Shown one piece after another: positions 41,520 to 50,925 of a stretch of DNA of 64,000 nucleotides. This DNA comes from Spirochaetota bacterium. Lineage in GTDB: Bacteria; Spirochaetota; UBA4802; UBA5368. The DNA is taken from positions 113,601 to 177,600 of the forward strand of contig SCSX01000033.1 in the NCBI GenBank assembly GCA_004297825.1, written 5' to 3'. A model generated the notes under the pieces. The model had not been told where the DNA came from. It saw only the letters and a program-made list of their open reading frames with translations, and ran no database searches. Each line of letters opens with the position of its first letter. The stretch's first letter is position 1. A program made the translations under genes and the position numbers.

Positions 41520-43223
41520 ATGAACCAGTTCTCCTCTCACGAAATCGTCGTCATATTCACCGCCCTGGCGCTCATGCTGGGCGCGGCCAAGGCCTTTGGA
41601 GAGCTTTTCCGGCGCCTGCACATGCCCCAGGTCGTCGGGGAGCTCCTCGCGGGCTTCGTGCTGGGACCCACGGTCATGGGGCGCCTGGTCCCCGGTTTTT
41701 ACTCCTGGGTTTTCGCGACGGGCGCGCGCGATTCGCTCGTGATCCAGGGACTCGTGCTCCTGGGCGTGGTATTCCTTCTATTGATCGCGGGACTCGAGGT
41801 TGACCTCTCTTCGGTGCTGCGGCAGGGACGCTCGGTGATGTGGATCGGAGCATGCACCATCGTCATACCCTTCTTCGCGGGCGCGATCCTCCCTCCCCTC
41901 CTGCCCGGACTCTTCGCGGAAAGTACCGATACCCTGGTCCTCTCGCTCTTTATCGGGACGGCGCTCGCCATCACCGCGCTCCCGGTGATCGTGAAGATAC
42001 TCCTGGACCTTAAGCTGTTTCATTCGGACTTCGGGATGCTCGTGCTGGCCGCGGCCATGGTGAACGACTTCACCGGCTGGCTCTTCTTCTCGGTCATCAT
42101 CCAGATCACCCAGACGGGGAGTGCGAACCTCCCGGCGATCCTGGCGACCCTGGGGCTCACCGCGGGATTCGCGGTGGTCATCCTCACGGTGCTGCGCTCG
42201 ATAATCAACCTGGCGCTTCCCTGGATCCAGACGCGCATGGAATGGCCGGGCGGCGTGATAGTCTTCATCATCACGATTGGGCTTATACTTTCCGCCCTCA
42301 CGGAGGCCCTGGGGGTACACGCCATATTCGGCGCCTTTCTCGCGGGGGTCGCCATTGGCGACTCGCCGCACCTGCGAGGGCATTCCAGGGAGATCATCCA
42401 CCAGTTCATCAACAACATCTTCGCGCCCCTGTTCTTCGTGTCCATAGGCCTGGGACTGGACCTCGCCGCGGACTTCAACCCGCTGCTCACCCTCGCGCTC
42501 ATCGCGCTCGCCTTCGCCGGCAAGATGCTGGGAGCGCTCGCGGGGGGCGCGCTTTCGGGCATGCGGTTCCGCGACACCCTGCCCGTGGGATCGGCGATGA
42601 GCGCGCGGGGCGCGATGGAGGTCATCATCGCGAGCTTCGCCCGGCACTATGGCGTTATCGGCGACAAGACCTACGCGGCGATCGTGATCATGGCCATGGC
42701 GACCACGCTCGCGGCCGGTCCCCTGGTGCGGTTTCTCATGAAGCGCCCGAAGGGCCTGTCCCTCGCGGACCTCATCGACCGCCGCTCCTTCGTATCCTGG
42801 CTCTCCTCGCGGGACGTGAACGAGTGTATCGCCGAGCTCTCCGGCGCGGCCGCCCTTAGAACGGGGCTGGAGGCGGCCGACATCACGCGCATGGTCATGG
42901 AACGCGAAGCGCTCATGAGCACGGGGCTCGGGGAGAGCATCGCAGTCCCCCACGCGCGGACGGATGCGATCGAAAGGCCGGTGGTGATAGCGGGACGCTC
43001 CCGGGAGGGCATAGACTTCAACGCCCCCGACGGCCTGCCGGCGCAGCTGATCTTCCTGATACTCACCCCCGCCGCCGACCAGGACGGCCAGATACAGGTA
43101 CTCGCGCAGATTTCCACGATCTTTTCCGACGAGCGCGTAAAAAGGCTTGCCCTGCAGGCGAAAGGATATATAGAATTCAATGCCGCCCTGCAACAGGCCG
43201 GCGCTAAAGACAAAAAGCCATAA
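41520..43223 (+). CDS. Cation/proton antiporter (CPA2, Kef/NapA type) fused to PTS EIIA domain
   Basis: Residues 1 to about 400 form a 12-13-helix Na+/H+ exchanger domain (PQVVGELLAGFVLGP, ALAITALPVIVKILLDL, VNDFTGWLFFSVI, HAIFGAFLAGVAIG, SARGAMEVIIASFA). After a short linker, residues about 420-560 are a fructose/nitrogen-type EIIA domain with the phospho-histidine in GESIAVPHARTDA. The ND pair of the CPA2 transport site is visible in VNDFTGW. Phosphorylation of the EIIA domain could gate ion exchange. The ATG at 41520 is chosen by family alignment; its ribosome binding site is weak. First gene of a three-gene operon. Confidence 0.9.
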   Translation: MNQFSSHEIVVIFTALALMLGAAKAFGELFRRLHMPQVVGELLAGFVLGPTVMGRLVPGFYSWVFATGARDSLVIQGLVLLGVVFLLLIAGLEVDLSSVLRQGRSVMWIGACTIVIPFFAGAILPPLLPGLFAESTDTLVLSLFIGTALAITALPVIVKILLDLKLFHSDFGMLVLAAAMVNDFTGWLFFSVIIQITQTGSANLPAILATLGLTAGFAVVILTVLRSIINLALPWIQTRMEWPGGVIVFIITIGLILSALTEALGVHAIFGAFLAGVAIGDSPHLRGHSREIIHQFINNIFAPLFFVSIGLGLDLAADFNPLLTLALIALAFAGKMLGALAGGALSGMRFRDTLPVGSAMSARGAMEVIIASFARHYGVIGDKTYAAIVIMAMATTLAAGPLVRFLMKRPKGLSLADLIDRRSFVSWLSSRDVNECIAELSGAAALRTGLEAADITRMVMEREALMSTGLGESIAVPHARTDAIERPVVIAGRSREGIDFNAPDGLPAQLIFLILTPAADQDGQIQVLAQISTIFSDERVKRLALQAKGYIEFNAALQQAGAKDKKP

Positions 43224-43244
43224 CGTGTACGAGGAGCACACCAG

Positions 43245-45557
43245 ATGAAGCTCGCCGAATTTATCGAACGGGCCGCCGACAGGCTGTTCATCCTGGACAA
43301 CGAGTGCCACGTCATATTCACCGGTGACTCGCTCACCGACGAGCGGCCGTTCATCCGCATAGGCAACTGGATGAACCTCCCGGTGGAGATCATACCCCTC
43401 ATCGAAAACATCATCATCACCGATTCCATGACCGGGAACCCCGCGCACGAGCAGTTCAATATCGACGTCACGCTGCTCTCGTCGAACCGCTATATCGGCT
43501 CGAGCTCGGTGGTGAAGCGCTACCTCGAGTTCCAGAAGAGCTTCGGGCTGGATTTAAAGAACGCGTCCATAGTGGACATCGAGAAGGACATCCCGTCCGT
43601 GTCGCGCGAGAAGATAATATCGGACCGCGACTCCTATATCGGCATATTCTACAGCGACGGCAACTTTCGCGTAACGCACAACCGCGCCAAGATATTCGAC
43701 GGCAAGGAGATGGCGGAGCGCCACTACAGCGACCAGAGGATACACGACCTCCTGTCGCTCCACGCGAAGGACGGGGCGCGCTACGCGGGAAGCGGGATGG
43801 TGCTGTTAAAGAACAACCCGCTCTTCTACCGGAACCGCTACTTCACCTCCTACCACTTCCCCCGGACCTGGTACGAGGACTTCTCCGCGCTCTCGATAGA
43901 CCCGGCGCGGATACGCGAGATCCTGCTTCCGTCCGAGAACATCATGAACGTCGCGAAGCTCATGAAATGGAAACATTTCTCCCGCGGAAGGATTCGCATC
44001 TTCTCCGATTCGAAGGAGAACATGGACCTTCTCCAGAAGCTCTTCTCGGGGGCGACCATCGTGCGTAACCCCTTCAAGGGCTTCGAGCACGACACGGGCG
44101 ACGGGCTTCATATCCGGAACTACGCGGATTCCTTCAACGTCAGGCTCACCTACCGGAAGGTACGCCCCTCCTCCGCCGACCTCGTCCTCGCGTACGTGAA
44201 GGGACGCGGCGGCGTGCGGGAAATCGTTCGCGACGGCATAGACGGCCTGCTCGTGCACTACCCCGTCTACCAGGACATGAACGTCGCGCTCAAATCCGCG
44301 CACAAGCCCGTGCTCGTGCTCACCGACCCGGGCACGCCCTTCGCGCGCCTCAAGGGCGCCGAGGTCACCCTGGTGCGCCCCGGGGTCCAGTACGAATTCA
44401 TGAAGTACGAGGACGCGCCCGCGCTCGTCGCGGATATCACGGCGGCGGTGGGGTCCGATACGCTTACAGAACCCGTGCGCGACCGGCGCTTCGACGAGCT
44501 TCCCGGCCTCGCGAAGACCACGCTCGCATCCGGTGACGCGGCGGCGGGACTGCAGGTGTTCAACCTCATAGGGCTCCTGCGCGCCGTCGCGGCGACAGCG
44601 TCCGAGCGCGCGCTTTCCGGCGGCGCGAAGAAAGCCCTCGCCGAGATCGAGCACGCCTTCGACCGCGAATCGTTTTTCGCCGCGGAGGGCGCGCGCCTCG
44701 CGGTGACCTGCGCCTTCCACGCCGGCGGCGTCGCCGAGTTCGCCGCGCCCGCCCAGGGCGCCGGGAAGGAATACTTCATCCCCGACGACGTCCGTGACGG
44801 GGAAGGGGAATCCCTCGCGCGCGTGAACGACAGGGACATGGCGGCCTTTTACGAAACCATACGCAGGGACCGCGCGCGCCTCATGGAACTGCTCGCCCTC
44901 CTGAAACCGGCGGCGGGAATACCGGACGTCCAGGAGCTGCGCGGCGCGATCGACCGTAAAAAGGAAGAGTTCCGCGACGACGCGTTCGGCGCGAGCGACG
45001 TCGACAAGGCGATACGGGAGCAGGCGAAGCCGCGGGCGGGAAGGTTCTTCACCCCCCGGCGCATAATCGCGGCGTGCCTGGTGCTCGGGCTCGGCATCGT
45101 GGCGCTGGGCGTCGCGCGGCACATGGGCGGGCGCACCGGGAAACCCGCGGAGCAGGAAGCCCGGGAGGAGCGCGCCCGGCTCATCGCGAAGTACCGCATC
45201 AGCCTCAACGAAAAGGAGATCTTCGACTGCGCGAACCAGGTCGCGATCGGGAACGGATTCGCGCCCCTCATATACCCCGGCGTCAAGGTCAAGAACCCGC
45301 ACTGGATATTCCCGGGCAACCGCTTCGAGATGGCCGACGGCACGGTGGTAACGGTGAGGGAGGGCGATACCCTCTGGGGCATCTCGCAGCGCTGGCTCAT
45401 GGACGCGAGTATTAAGTTTAACCAGGCCCTGGATCCCATCCTGGACGGGATCGCGGCGGGCAGGAACGTGGATGAAGGGATCGAACGGCTGAAGGGGCTC
45501 GCCGTGACCGCCTCGCAGAAGGCGAAGGTGCGCGAGCTGGCAGGGACCGGAAAGTAG
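43245..45557 (+). CDS. Unrecognised 770-residue membrane protein with LysM-like end
   Basis: Residues 1 to about 590 appear cytoplasmic, without a signal peptide, beginning MKLAEFIERAADRLFILDNE. A single transmembrane helix (about 606-624, ACLVLGLGIVALGVARHMG) is followed by about 145 residues that contain the LysM-like NPHWIFPGNRF ... VTVREGDTLWGISQRWL. LysM modules bind peptidoglycan, so the protein probably spans from cytoplasm to wall. The central region (about 215-420) has FSDSKENMDLLQKLF and VLVLTDPGTPFARLKGAEVT, with a Rossmann-like feel. GAGGAG lies before the ATG. It is 21 bases after the antiporter-EIIA gene. Confidence 0.78.
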   Translation: MKLAEFIERAADRLFILDNECHVIFTGDSLTDERPFIRIGNWMNLPVEIIPLIENIIITDSMTGNPAHEQFNIDVTLLSSNRYIGSSSVVKRYLEFQKSFGLDLKNASIVDIEKDIPSVSREKIISDRDSYIGIFYSDGNFRVTHNRAKIFDGKEMAERHYSDQRIHDLLSLHAKDGARYAGSGMVLLKNNPLFYRNRYFTSYHFPRTWYEDFSALSIDPARIREILLPSENIMNVAKLMKWKHFSRGRIRIFSDSKENMDLLQKLFSGATIVRNPFKGFEHDTGDGLHIRNYADSFNVRLTYRKVRPSSADLVLAYVKGRGGVREIVRDGIDGLLVHYPVYQDMNVALKSAHKPVLVLTDPGTPFARLKGAEVTLVRPGVQYEFMKYEDAPALVADITAAVGSDTLTEPVRDRRFDELPGLAKTTLASGDAAAGLQVFNLIGLLRAVAATASERALSGGAKKALAEIEHAFDRESFFAAEGARLAVTCAFHAGGVAEFAAPAQGAGKEYFIPDDVRDGEGESLARVNDRDMAAFYETIRRDRARLMELLALLKPAAGIPDVQELRGAIDRKKEEFRDDAFGASDVDKAIREQAKPRAGRFFTPRRIIAACLVLGLGIVALGVARHMGGRTGKPAEQEAREERARLIAKYRISLNEKEIFDCANQVAIGNGFAPLIYPGVKVKNPHWIFPGNRFEMADGTVVTVREGDTLWGISQRWLMDASIKFNQALDPILDGIAAGRNVDEGIERLKGLAVTASQKAKVRELAGTGK

Positions 45558-45560
45558 GGG

Positions 45561-46145
45561 ATGGACGAGAAGGAGCGCATCAACCACTACGTCGAGCCCG
45601 TGGAGATCGAGATATACCTGAAAAAATCGGGCAAGGTCCGCACCATCATCAAGGACCTGTTCATCGAGCTCATCGACGTGCTTCCCTCGAACGAGCACAG
45701 TGAAAAGATATTCCACCATTTCCTTGAAAAAGATTCGCCCATCGATCTCATCGAGATCATGAACGAGTTTCCCGAGTACATGCGCGCCATCTACGATTCT
45801 TACTACCAGCATTTCGATCTCTTCGAGAAGCTGTCGCGGCATTTCCAGCAGGGCACCACGGGGAGCATCGACGCGCTCAGGCTCGCGCTCTATTTTACCG
45901 AGCTCCTCATCAAGTACGAGCCCACCCTCGCGTCATCCAAGTTTATCGGCGACTTCGAAACCTACAATTTGAATTACCTCATCCGCAGGCTCAACACGAC
46001 GGGCGAGAAGTTCATGCTGGAAGACTCGACTGTGTCCTACCTGATAAAGCGACGAAACAAGGCGCACGAGAACGAGCCCCCCAACCGGGAATTCCTCAAG
46101 CTCGTCGAATTATGGAAGTACAACGTGAGGGAAAAGCTCGTCTGA
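45561..46145 (+). CDS. Unrecognised helical 194-residue protein
   Basis: An acidic, all-helical soluble protein with no motif I recognise. Repeated hydrophobic-acidic helices (KDLFIELIDVLPSNEHSEK, LRLALYFTELLIKYEP, FLKLVELWKYNVREKL) suggest a small scaffold or adaptor. Its start lies three bases after the stop of the 770-residue gene, and AGGGG at that stop serves as the ribosome binding site, so translation is probably coupled. It closes the antiporter operon. Confidence 0.75.
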   Translation: MDEKERINHYVEPVEIEIYLKKSGKVRTIIKDLFIELIDVLPSNEHSEKIFHHFLEKDSPIDLIEIMNEFPEYMRAIYDSYYQHFDLFEKLSRHFQQGTTGSIDALRLALYFTELLIKYEPTLASSKFIGDFETYNLNYLIRRLNTTGEKFMLEDSTVSYLIKRRNKAHENEPPNREFLKLVELWKYNVREKLV

Positions 46146-46196
46146 CCGCCGGGACGCGCGCATCCCGTATGCGCGCGGTCACCCCGTTCCCTTCGC

Positions 46197-47702
46197 CTAA
46201 AGCTCGAAGCTGATGCTCACACGCACGCCATGGGAGCCATCGATAGTCAACACGGCATCGATCTGGTCGGCGAGCATGCGCACCAGGTTGAGTCCCATGC
46301 CCTCCTGCTCGTCCGGGTTGAATTCGGCGGGCAGCCCCGGCCCGTTATCCTCCACCCCCAGCGTGAGCGTCCCGCTTTCATTGCGCAGGCTGACCCGGAT
46401 CACGCCGCTCGGGCCGTCCGGATACGCGTATTTGAGCGCGTTCGATATCAACTCGTTCAGAATGAGACCCACCGGCACCGCCCGTTTGGTGTCGATGCGC
46501 GCCTCCGCGAGCGTCGTTTCGATGCGAATCCTGCCGGACTCGACCTGGTAGGTCTGGATGATCGACTGCGCAAGCTCCCTTATATACGAGTGCAGATCCA
46601 CGGTCGTCGGATCCGCGGACCTGTACAGCCGCTCGTAGATCGCCGCCATGGCGTTGATACGGCTTATTGCGTTGGTGAATATCTGCCGTGAATTCTCATC
46701 CGAAAGCCTGTGCTTTCCCAGGCCCAGGAGGCTTATTAGGACATTCAGGTTGTTCTTGACGCGGTGCTGGAGTTCCTTCATGAGGGTCTCTTTCTGGGCG
46801 ATGAGCCGCCGCAGCTCCTCTTCCGCGCGGGCCCGCTCGGTGATCTCCTGGATCGTGCCGAAGATCGCCTCGGGCCGTCCCTGTTCGTCGCGCGCGAGCC
46901 TCGCGACCGAGTGGATGACGCGCTCTTCCCCGTCGTTCGCGCGCCGGATACCGAATACGAGGTCATACGGCGCCTCGCCGGCGATCAGCCCGGCGAGCGC
47001 TTTATCCAGGCGCGGGCGATCCTGGGAGAGCGGAATTTTTTGCACTAATTCGAGCGGCAGGCGGCGGTCCGCGGGCATCGCCAGCCCGTATATTTTAAAC
47101 GCCTCGTCCGAGCCCCACATGACCTTTGTTCCGAGATCGAGCTCCCAACTGCCCACGTGCGCCACGGATTGCGCGAGGGCCAGCCTGCGCTCGCTCTCCA
47201 TTATCTGCCGCTCCGACCGGACAAGCTCCTCGTTCGTGGCTTCCATTTCCTCGACGGCCGCGTTGAGCTCCTCGTTCGTGGCCTCGAACTCCATGCTTTT
47301 CTTCCTGATCTGCCTGCCGGCCTCGAACAGCCGGAAGGCCATCCGGATGGACGCGAGGATCACCGTTTCCCCCGAGTTTTTCACCACGTACCCGTACGAG
47401 GTGATCACTTCGGTTTTTTCGACTATCGCTTTCTCGGTATGCGAAGAAAGGAACACCACCGGGATGTCATGATCCGTGAGGATTTCGCGTGCCGCCTGGG
47501 TGCCGTCCATTCCCCTGCCAAGGTCTATATCCATCAGGACGAGGTCGATCTTCGGGGCATGCGCGCGAACTGCGGCCACCGCGGTCTCACCGTCAGGCGC
47601 ATGGATGACCGCGTACCCGTCCCGCTCGAGCATCCTTGCCTCCATGAGCGCGATGATCGCCTCATCTTCGACGAGGAGTATGGTTTTCCCGCCGTTGTCC
47701 AT
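46197..47702 (-). CDS. Soluble hybrid histidine kinase: receiver, PAS, HisKA_2
   Basis: A 501-residue cytoplasmic kinase. The N-terminal receiver domain (about 5-120) has the acidic pair in LVEDEA and the phospho-acceptor Asp in LVLMDIDLG. A coiled coil (EFEATNEELNAAVEEMEATN) leads to a PAS domain (about 175-295, HVGSWELDLGTKVMW). The phospho-histidine is in ELQHRVKNNLNVLISLLGL, the HisKA_2 form, and the ATPase has NELISNALKYAYP, DNGPGLP and GMGLNLVRML. With no membrane helix it probably listens to an upstream kinase via the receiver and to a cytosolic signal via PAS. No response-regulator gene is adjacent. Confidence 0.92.
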   Translation of the reverse strand: MDNGGKTILLVEDEAIIALMEARMLERDGYAVIHAPDGETAVAAVRAHAPKIDLVLMDIDLGRGMDGTQAAREILTDHDIPVVFLSSHTEKAIVEKTEVITSYGYVVKNSGETVILASIRMAFRLFEAGRQIRKKSMEFEATNEELNAAVEEMEATNEELVRSERQIMESERRLALAQSVAHVGSWELDLGTKVMWGSDEAFKIYGLAMPADRRLPLELVQKIPLSQDRPRLDKALAGLIAGEAPYDLVFGIRRANDGEERVIHSVARLARDEQGRPEAIFGTIQEITERARAEEELRRLIAQKETLMKELQHRVKNNLNVLISLLGLGKHRLSDENSRQIFTNAISRINAMAAIYERLYRSADPTTVDLHSYIRELAQSIIQTYQVESGRIRIETTLAEARIDTKRAVPVGLILNELISNALKYAYPDGPSGVIRVSLRNESGTLTLGVEDNGPGLPAEFNPDEQEGMGLNLVRMLADQIDAVLTIDGSHGVRVSISFEL

Positions 47703-47934
47703 GTAATGGTATCCCTTAAGTTCTTCCCGACCTTTCTATTTTTCCCGGAACGGATCACGGCCCTCGCGCGCGTCGCCGGTTGCGCACGCGATTCGGAAAC
47801 ACGCGCGGCAGCGGGACCAGGAGGGGTTCCGATGCGCGCCCCGCCGCACAGCCTGTCCCTCACGACAGGAGCGGTGCAACAAGCGACTACAGGCTTGAGG
47901 GTACCATGCGGCGCGGGGATTCGCAAGAACTATT

Positions 47935-47960
47935 CGCGGGACGAACGGGTTGGTCCCGCG
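47935..47960 (-). terminator. Hairpin after the oxoacid oxidoreductase operon
   Basis: CGCGGGAC, 10-base loop, GTCCCGCG, four bases beyond the beta-subunit stop on the minus strand. There is no T-run. The rest of 47703-47963 shows no gene. Confidence 0.35.
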
Positions 47961-47963
47961 CGG

Positions 47964-48839
47964 CTATACCTTGCTTTTCAGAAAGGCGCGTAAAATCCCG
48001 GGATCGCGCGTTCTTTCGTATAACGGCTTTTTATTTTCTTTATACAGCGGGAACGCGTCCTCGAAGACGGGGTTGTCATTGTTCGTGTAGATGATGCCCA
48101 GGGGAAGCTTCTCCGTTTCAAAGGAGGCCCAGAGGGCCGCCTCCCGATCGCGCGGATCGTACTCATCCCCCAGGTAGTACGTATGCTCCTTGTACCACTG
48201 GTAGGTGTTCACCTTATTGAAAGAGACGCACGGCTGAAGGATGTCGATGAGCGCATATCCCCGGTGGCTGATCGCTTTTTTCATGATCTCCTTCGTCTTC
48301 TCGACGTCACCGGAATAGGCGCGCGCGACGAACGAAGCGTTGAGCGCGATGGACACGGCTATGGGGTTGAACGGCTCCAGGTACACCCCCGCGACCTGTA
48401 CGGGTGTCCGGAATCCGCGGGGCGCCGTGGGAGACGCCTGGCCCTTGGTGAGACCGTACACCCTGTTGTCATGAACGAGATTGGTGATGTCCGGGTTCCT
48501 CCGCACCGTGGGAAGGAAATGGCCTCCCCCCTCGCCGTAGGTGCAGCCGTCCCCGCTCTCCGCGATGACGGTGAGACCCGGATTGGACGCCTTGACGGCC
48601 GTGGCCGCCGGCAGCGATCTGCCGTGGAGGCCGTTGAAGAAGCTCGCATTGATGTAATGGGGCGACTTCGCCGCCTGGCCGATCCCGGAGACCATTACCA
48701 GGTTTTCACGCCGGATTCCCAGTTCCACCAGCGCCAACTTGAGCGCCTTGGTAATGGCGAAGTTTCCGCACCCGGGGCACCACGCGATGTCTATGGGTTC
48801 GTCGAATTCGTACGGAGACACAGCAGCGTTCTCTTTCAT
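47964..48839 (-). CDS. 2-oxoacid:ferredoxin oxidoreductase, beta subunit
   Basis: The thiamine-diphosphate subunit (291 residues). It shows [16 protein letters not shown] at the start, the TPP/Mg site [13 protein letters not shown] followed by the [11 protein letters not shown] strand and [10 protein letters not shown]. Proteins of this type, with a fused alpha-gamma partner, convert pyruvate or 2-oxoglutarate and CoA to the acyl-CoA with reduction of ferredoxin. [14 protein letters not shown] resembles the 2-oxoglutarate/2-oxoacid KorB group. The start overlaps the alpha-subunit stop by ATGA. Confidence 0.92.
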   Translation of the reverse strand: MKENAAVSPYEFDEPIDIAWCPGCGNFAITKALKLALVELGIRRENLVMVSGIGQAAKSPHYINASFFNGLHGRSLPAATAVKASNPGLTVIAESGDGCTYGEGGGHFLPTVRRNPDITNLVHDNRVYGLTKGQASPTAPRGFRTPVQVAGVYLEPFNPIAVSIALNASFVARAYSGDVEKTKEIMKKAISHRGYALIDILQPCVSFNKVNTYQWYKEHTYYLGDEYDPRDREAALWASFETEKLPLGIIYTNNDNPVFEDAFPLYKENKKPLYERTRDPGILRAFLKSKV

Positions 48840-50551
48840 AGCGCCCTCTCCACCGCCCCTATGATCTGCTCCGGAGTGAACGGCATCCCGTCGTACTTGA
48901 GCACCGCGTGGTCGAATATCGTACCGGCATGAAGTTTCAGAAGCGCGCCGAACTGCGACGTGGCGTTGCCTTCAATAATGATCTTTTTCTTCGCGCGTTC
49001 GATCAGGCCCGCCGCGTCCCGGTGAATCGGGTACACCTGGGAGAAATGGAGCACGGCAATATCCTTCCGGCCCAGGCCCCTGAGCGCCTCAAGCACGCAG
49101 TGGAGCGTGGAGCCCCAGCACACGAGAAGGTGCGCATAATCCCTGGGTCCGTAGAGCGCGGGGGGCAGCGCTTCCTCCTCGAGCGCCTCGAGCTTTTTCA
49201 GGCGCTTGTCGACCATGGCGCGGCGGACCTCGGAATCCTCGGTGATGTAGCCGGCCTCGGTATGCTCGTCGCTGTCCACGCACACGATGCCCTTCCCGTA
49301 CCCGGGCACCCCGCGCGGGGAGATGCCGTTATCGGTCAGGCGGAAGCGCTTGTAGTCCGCGGCCGTTTCCACGATATGATTTTTATCCATCCCCGGCTCG
49401 ATCGTGAAGGGGGGCACGCAGCAGTTCGAATCGATGAAGTACTGGTCGGTGAGCACGAGCGCGGGGACCTGGTGCTTGTCCGCGACGAAGAACGCGCGCT
49501 GGGTAAGCTGGAAGGCCTGGGTGAAATCCCCCGGCGCATAGATCACCCGGGGGAACTCGCCGTGTCCCGAATAAAGCGCGAAATTTAAATCTCCCTGCTC
49601 GGTCCTGGTGGGGAGCCCCGTCGCGGGGCCGGGACGCTGTCCCAGGTGGACGACCAGGGGGGATTCGATCGCGCCGGCCAGGCTCATGGCCTCGGTCATG
49701 AGCGCGAAGCCGCCGCCGGACGTGGTGACCATGGCCCTGCCGCCCGCGTACCACGAGGCTATCGCCATGTTGATCGCGCTTATCTCGTCCTCGGCCTGTT
49801 CGACGATCACGCCGAACTGTTCCGCATAACGGGCAAAGTAGACGAGCACGTCCGTGGACGGGGACATGGGATATGAGGAAACGAAATTGCATCCCCCCGC
49901 AAGCCCGCCCAGGACGATCGTCTCGGCGCCGTTGGTCACCATTTCCCCGGCCGGCTCCGAAGCCCTCCCCGCGGGAAGCACGAGTGTGCCCGATGCCGCG
50001 ACACTGGACCCGAACGCGTGCCCCAGCCCGGCCGCATGCATGTTCTTCGCGAGGATTTCATCGCCGGCCTTCTTGAACGTGCGGCGCATCTGCGCCTCCA
50101 CGCGGTCAAGGCCCAGCCCGTACAGCCCGGCGAAGAGGCCCATGACGACGATGTTCGCGTACAGGGGAGAGCCTGCCTGTTTCGCCATTTCCGCGAAGGA
50201 AACATTGACTATCGGGTGGCCTCCTTTACGATAGCGGGTGTCAATATGCTCGTTGTCGCCAAGGATCACCGTGGACGCCGAGATCCGGTCGTGGAACCGG
50301 TCCATCGCGCCCGGCCCGAACGGCACGAAGATGTCGATCCTGTCTATAAAGCAGTCGACGCGTTCAGGGGAAAGGCGCAGCTGGGTGGAATTGTTGCCTC
50401 CCCGTATCCGCGACATGAATTCGCTGTAGGAATACACGTACAGGCCCGCGCCCTTGAAGAGCCGCAGGAGCAATTGCTCCAGGGTCTGGATGCCCTGGCC
50501 AGCCTCGCCGGATAACACTATAGAAATATCTTTCCTGCCCGTCAGGTCCAT
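48836..50551 (-). CDS. 2-oxoacid:ferredoxin oxidoreductase, fused gamma-alpha subunit
   Basis: A 571-residue fusion. The N-terminal gamma domain (about 8-190) has [16 protein letters not shown] and [18 protein letters not shown]. The alpha domain (about 210-570) has [57 protein letters not shown] and [19 protein letters not shown]. This is the KorAC arrangement found with a separate KorB. No ferredoxin-like delta subunit lies in the unit, so a free ferredoxin must take the electrons. The substrate (pyruvate, 2-oxoglutarate or a branched oxoacid) is undecided. Confidence 0.92.
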   Translation of the reverse strand: MDLTGRKDISIVLSGEAGQGIQTLEQLLLRLFKGAGLYVYSYSEFMSRIRGGNNSTQLRLSPERVDCFIDRIDIFVPFGPGAMDRFHDRISASTVILGDNEHIDTRYRKGGHPIVNVSFAEMAKQAGSPLYANIVVMGLFAGLYGLGLDRVEAQMRRTFKKAGDEILAKNMHAAGLGHAFGSSVAASGTLVLPAGRASEPAGEMVTNGAETIVLGGLAGGCNFVSSYPMSPSTDVLVYFARYAEQFGVIVEQAEDEISAINMAIASWYAGGRAMVTTSGGGFALMTEAMSLAGAIESPLVVHLGQRPGPATGLPTRTEQGDLNFALYSGHGEFPRVIYAPGDFTQAFQLTQRAFFVADKHQVPALVLTDQYFIDSNCCVPPFTIEPGMDKNHIVETAADYKRFRLTDNGISPRGVPGYGKGIVCVDSDEHTEAGYITEDSEVRRAMVDKRLKKLEALEEEALPPALYGPRDYAHLLVCWGSTLHCVLEALRGLGRKDIAVLHFSQVYPIHRDAAGLIERAKKKIIIEGNATSQFGALLKLHAGTIFDHAVLKYDGMPFTPEQIIGAVERAL

Positions 50552-50578
50552 TGGCGCCGCCTGTAATTAATGGTTGGA

Positions 50579-50782
50579 TTAGTTTTCCTTGCCCCTGTTA
50601 TCGTCGCAGGGTTCGTTGTCGTCCGCGTTGCGGGCCATCTCCGGGTGCTCGGCGGAGGTGCACTGTTCTAGGGGCTCCATGACCATCTGCTTTTCGCAGC
50701 AGGTGGGCGCCTCGCTTCCCTCAACTGCTTCCACGGTCTTGTCGCAGTTGCGACACCGGTAGACGTAATGGGTCTCTTCCAT
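50579..50782 (-). CDS. Small zinc-ribbon protein
   Basis: A 67-residue protein with two metal-binding knuckles, YRCRNCDKTVE and APTCCEK, separated by 13 residues, as in rubredoxin-like or zinc-ribbon proteins, then an acidic tail rich in Asn, Asp and Glu. AGGAG six bases before the ATG at 50782 fixes the start. It is 27 bases upstream of the oxoacid oxidoreductase unit on the same strand and might be a redox or assembly partner, which is only inference from position. Confidence 0.75.
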   Translation of the reverse strand: MEETHYVYRCRNCDKTVEAVEGSEAPTCCEKQMVMEPLEQCTSAEHPEMARNADDNEPCDDNRGKEN

Positions 50783-50925
50783 TTGATACTCCTTTGAGCC
50801 TATGCTGATAAGCGGTAATGACACGACGGATGAAAGACACCGTGAACAAAACTCTTTTTCGATTCCGTGAACCGTACTTCATTAATATACCGTCGGCGGG
50901 ATTGAACGTCAACCGTGCGGCCCGC

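Noticed and set aside
41778..43448. A 556-codon minus-strand frame opposite the antiporter-EIIA gene
   Set aside because: It is a shadow of a clearly recognised transporter and shows only Arg/Glu/Asp-rich low-complexity sequence.
43806..45842. A 678-codon open frame on the minus strand opposite the LysM-like gene
   Set aside because: High GC makes antisense frames long. The plus-strand gene has a ribosome binding site, operon context and recognisable segments; the antisense product is His/Arg/Val-rich without motifs.
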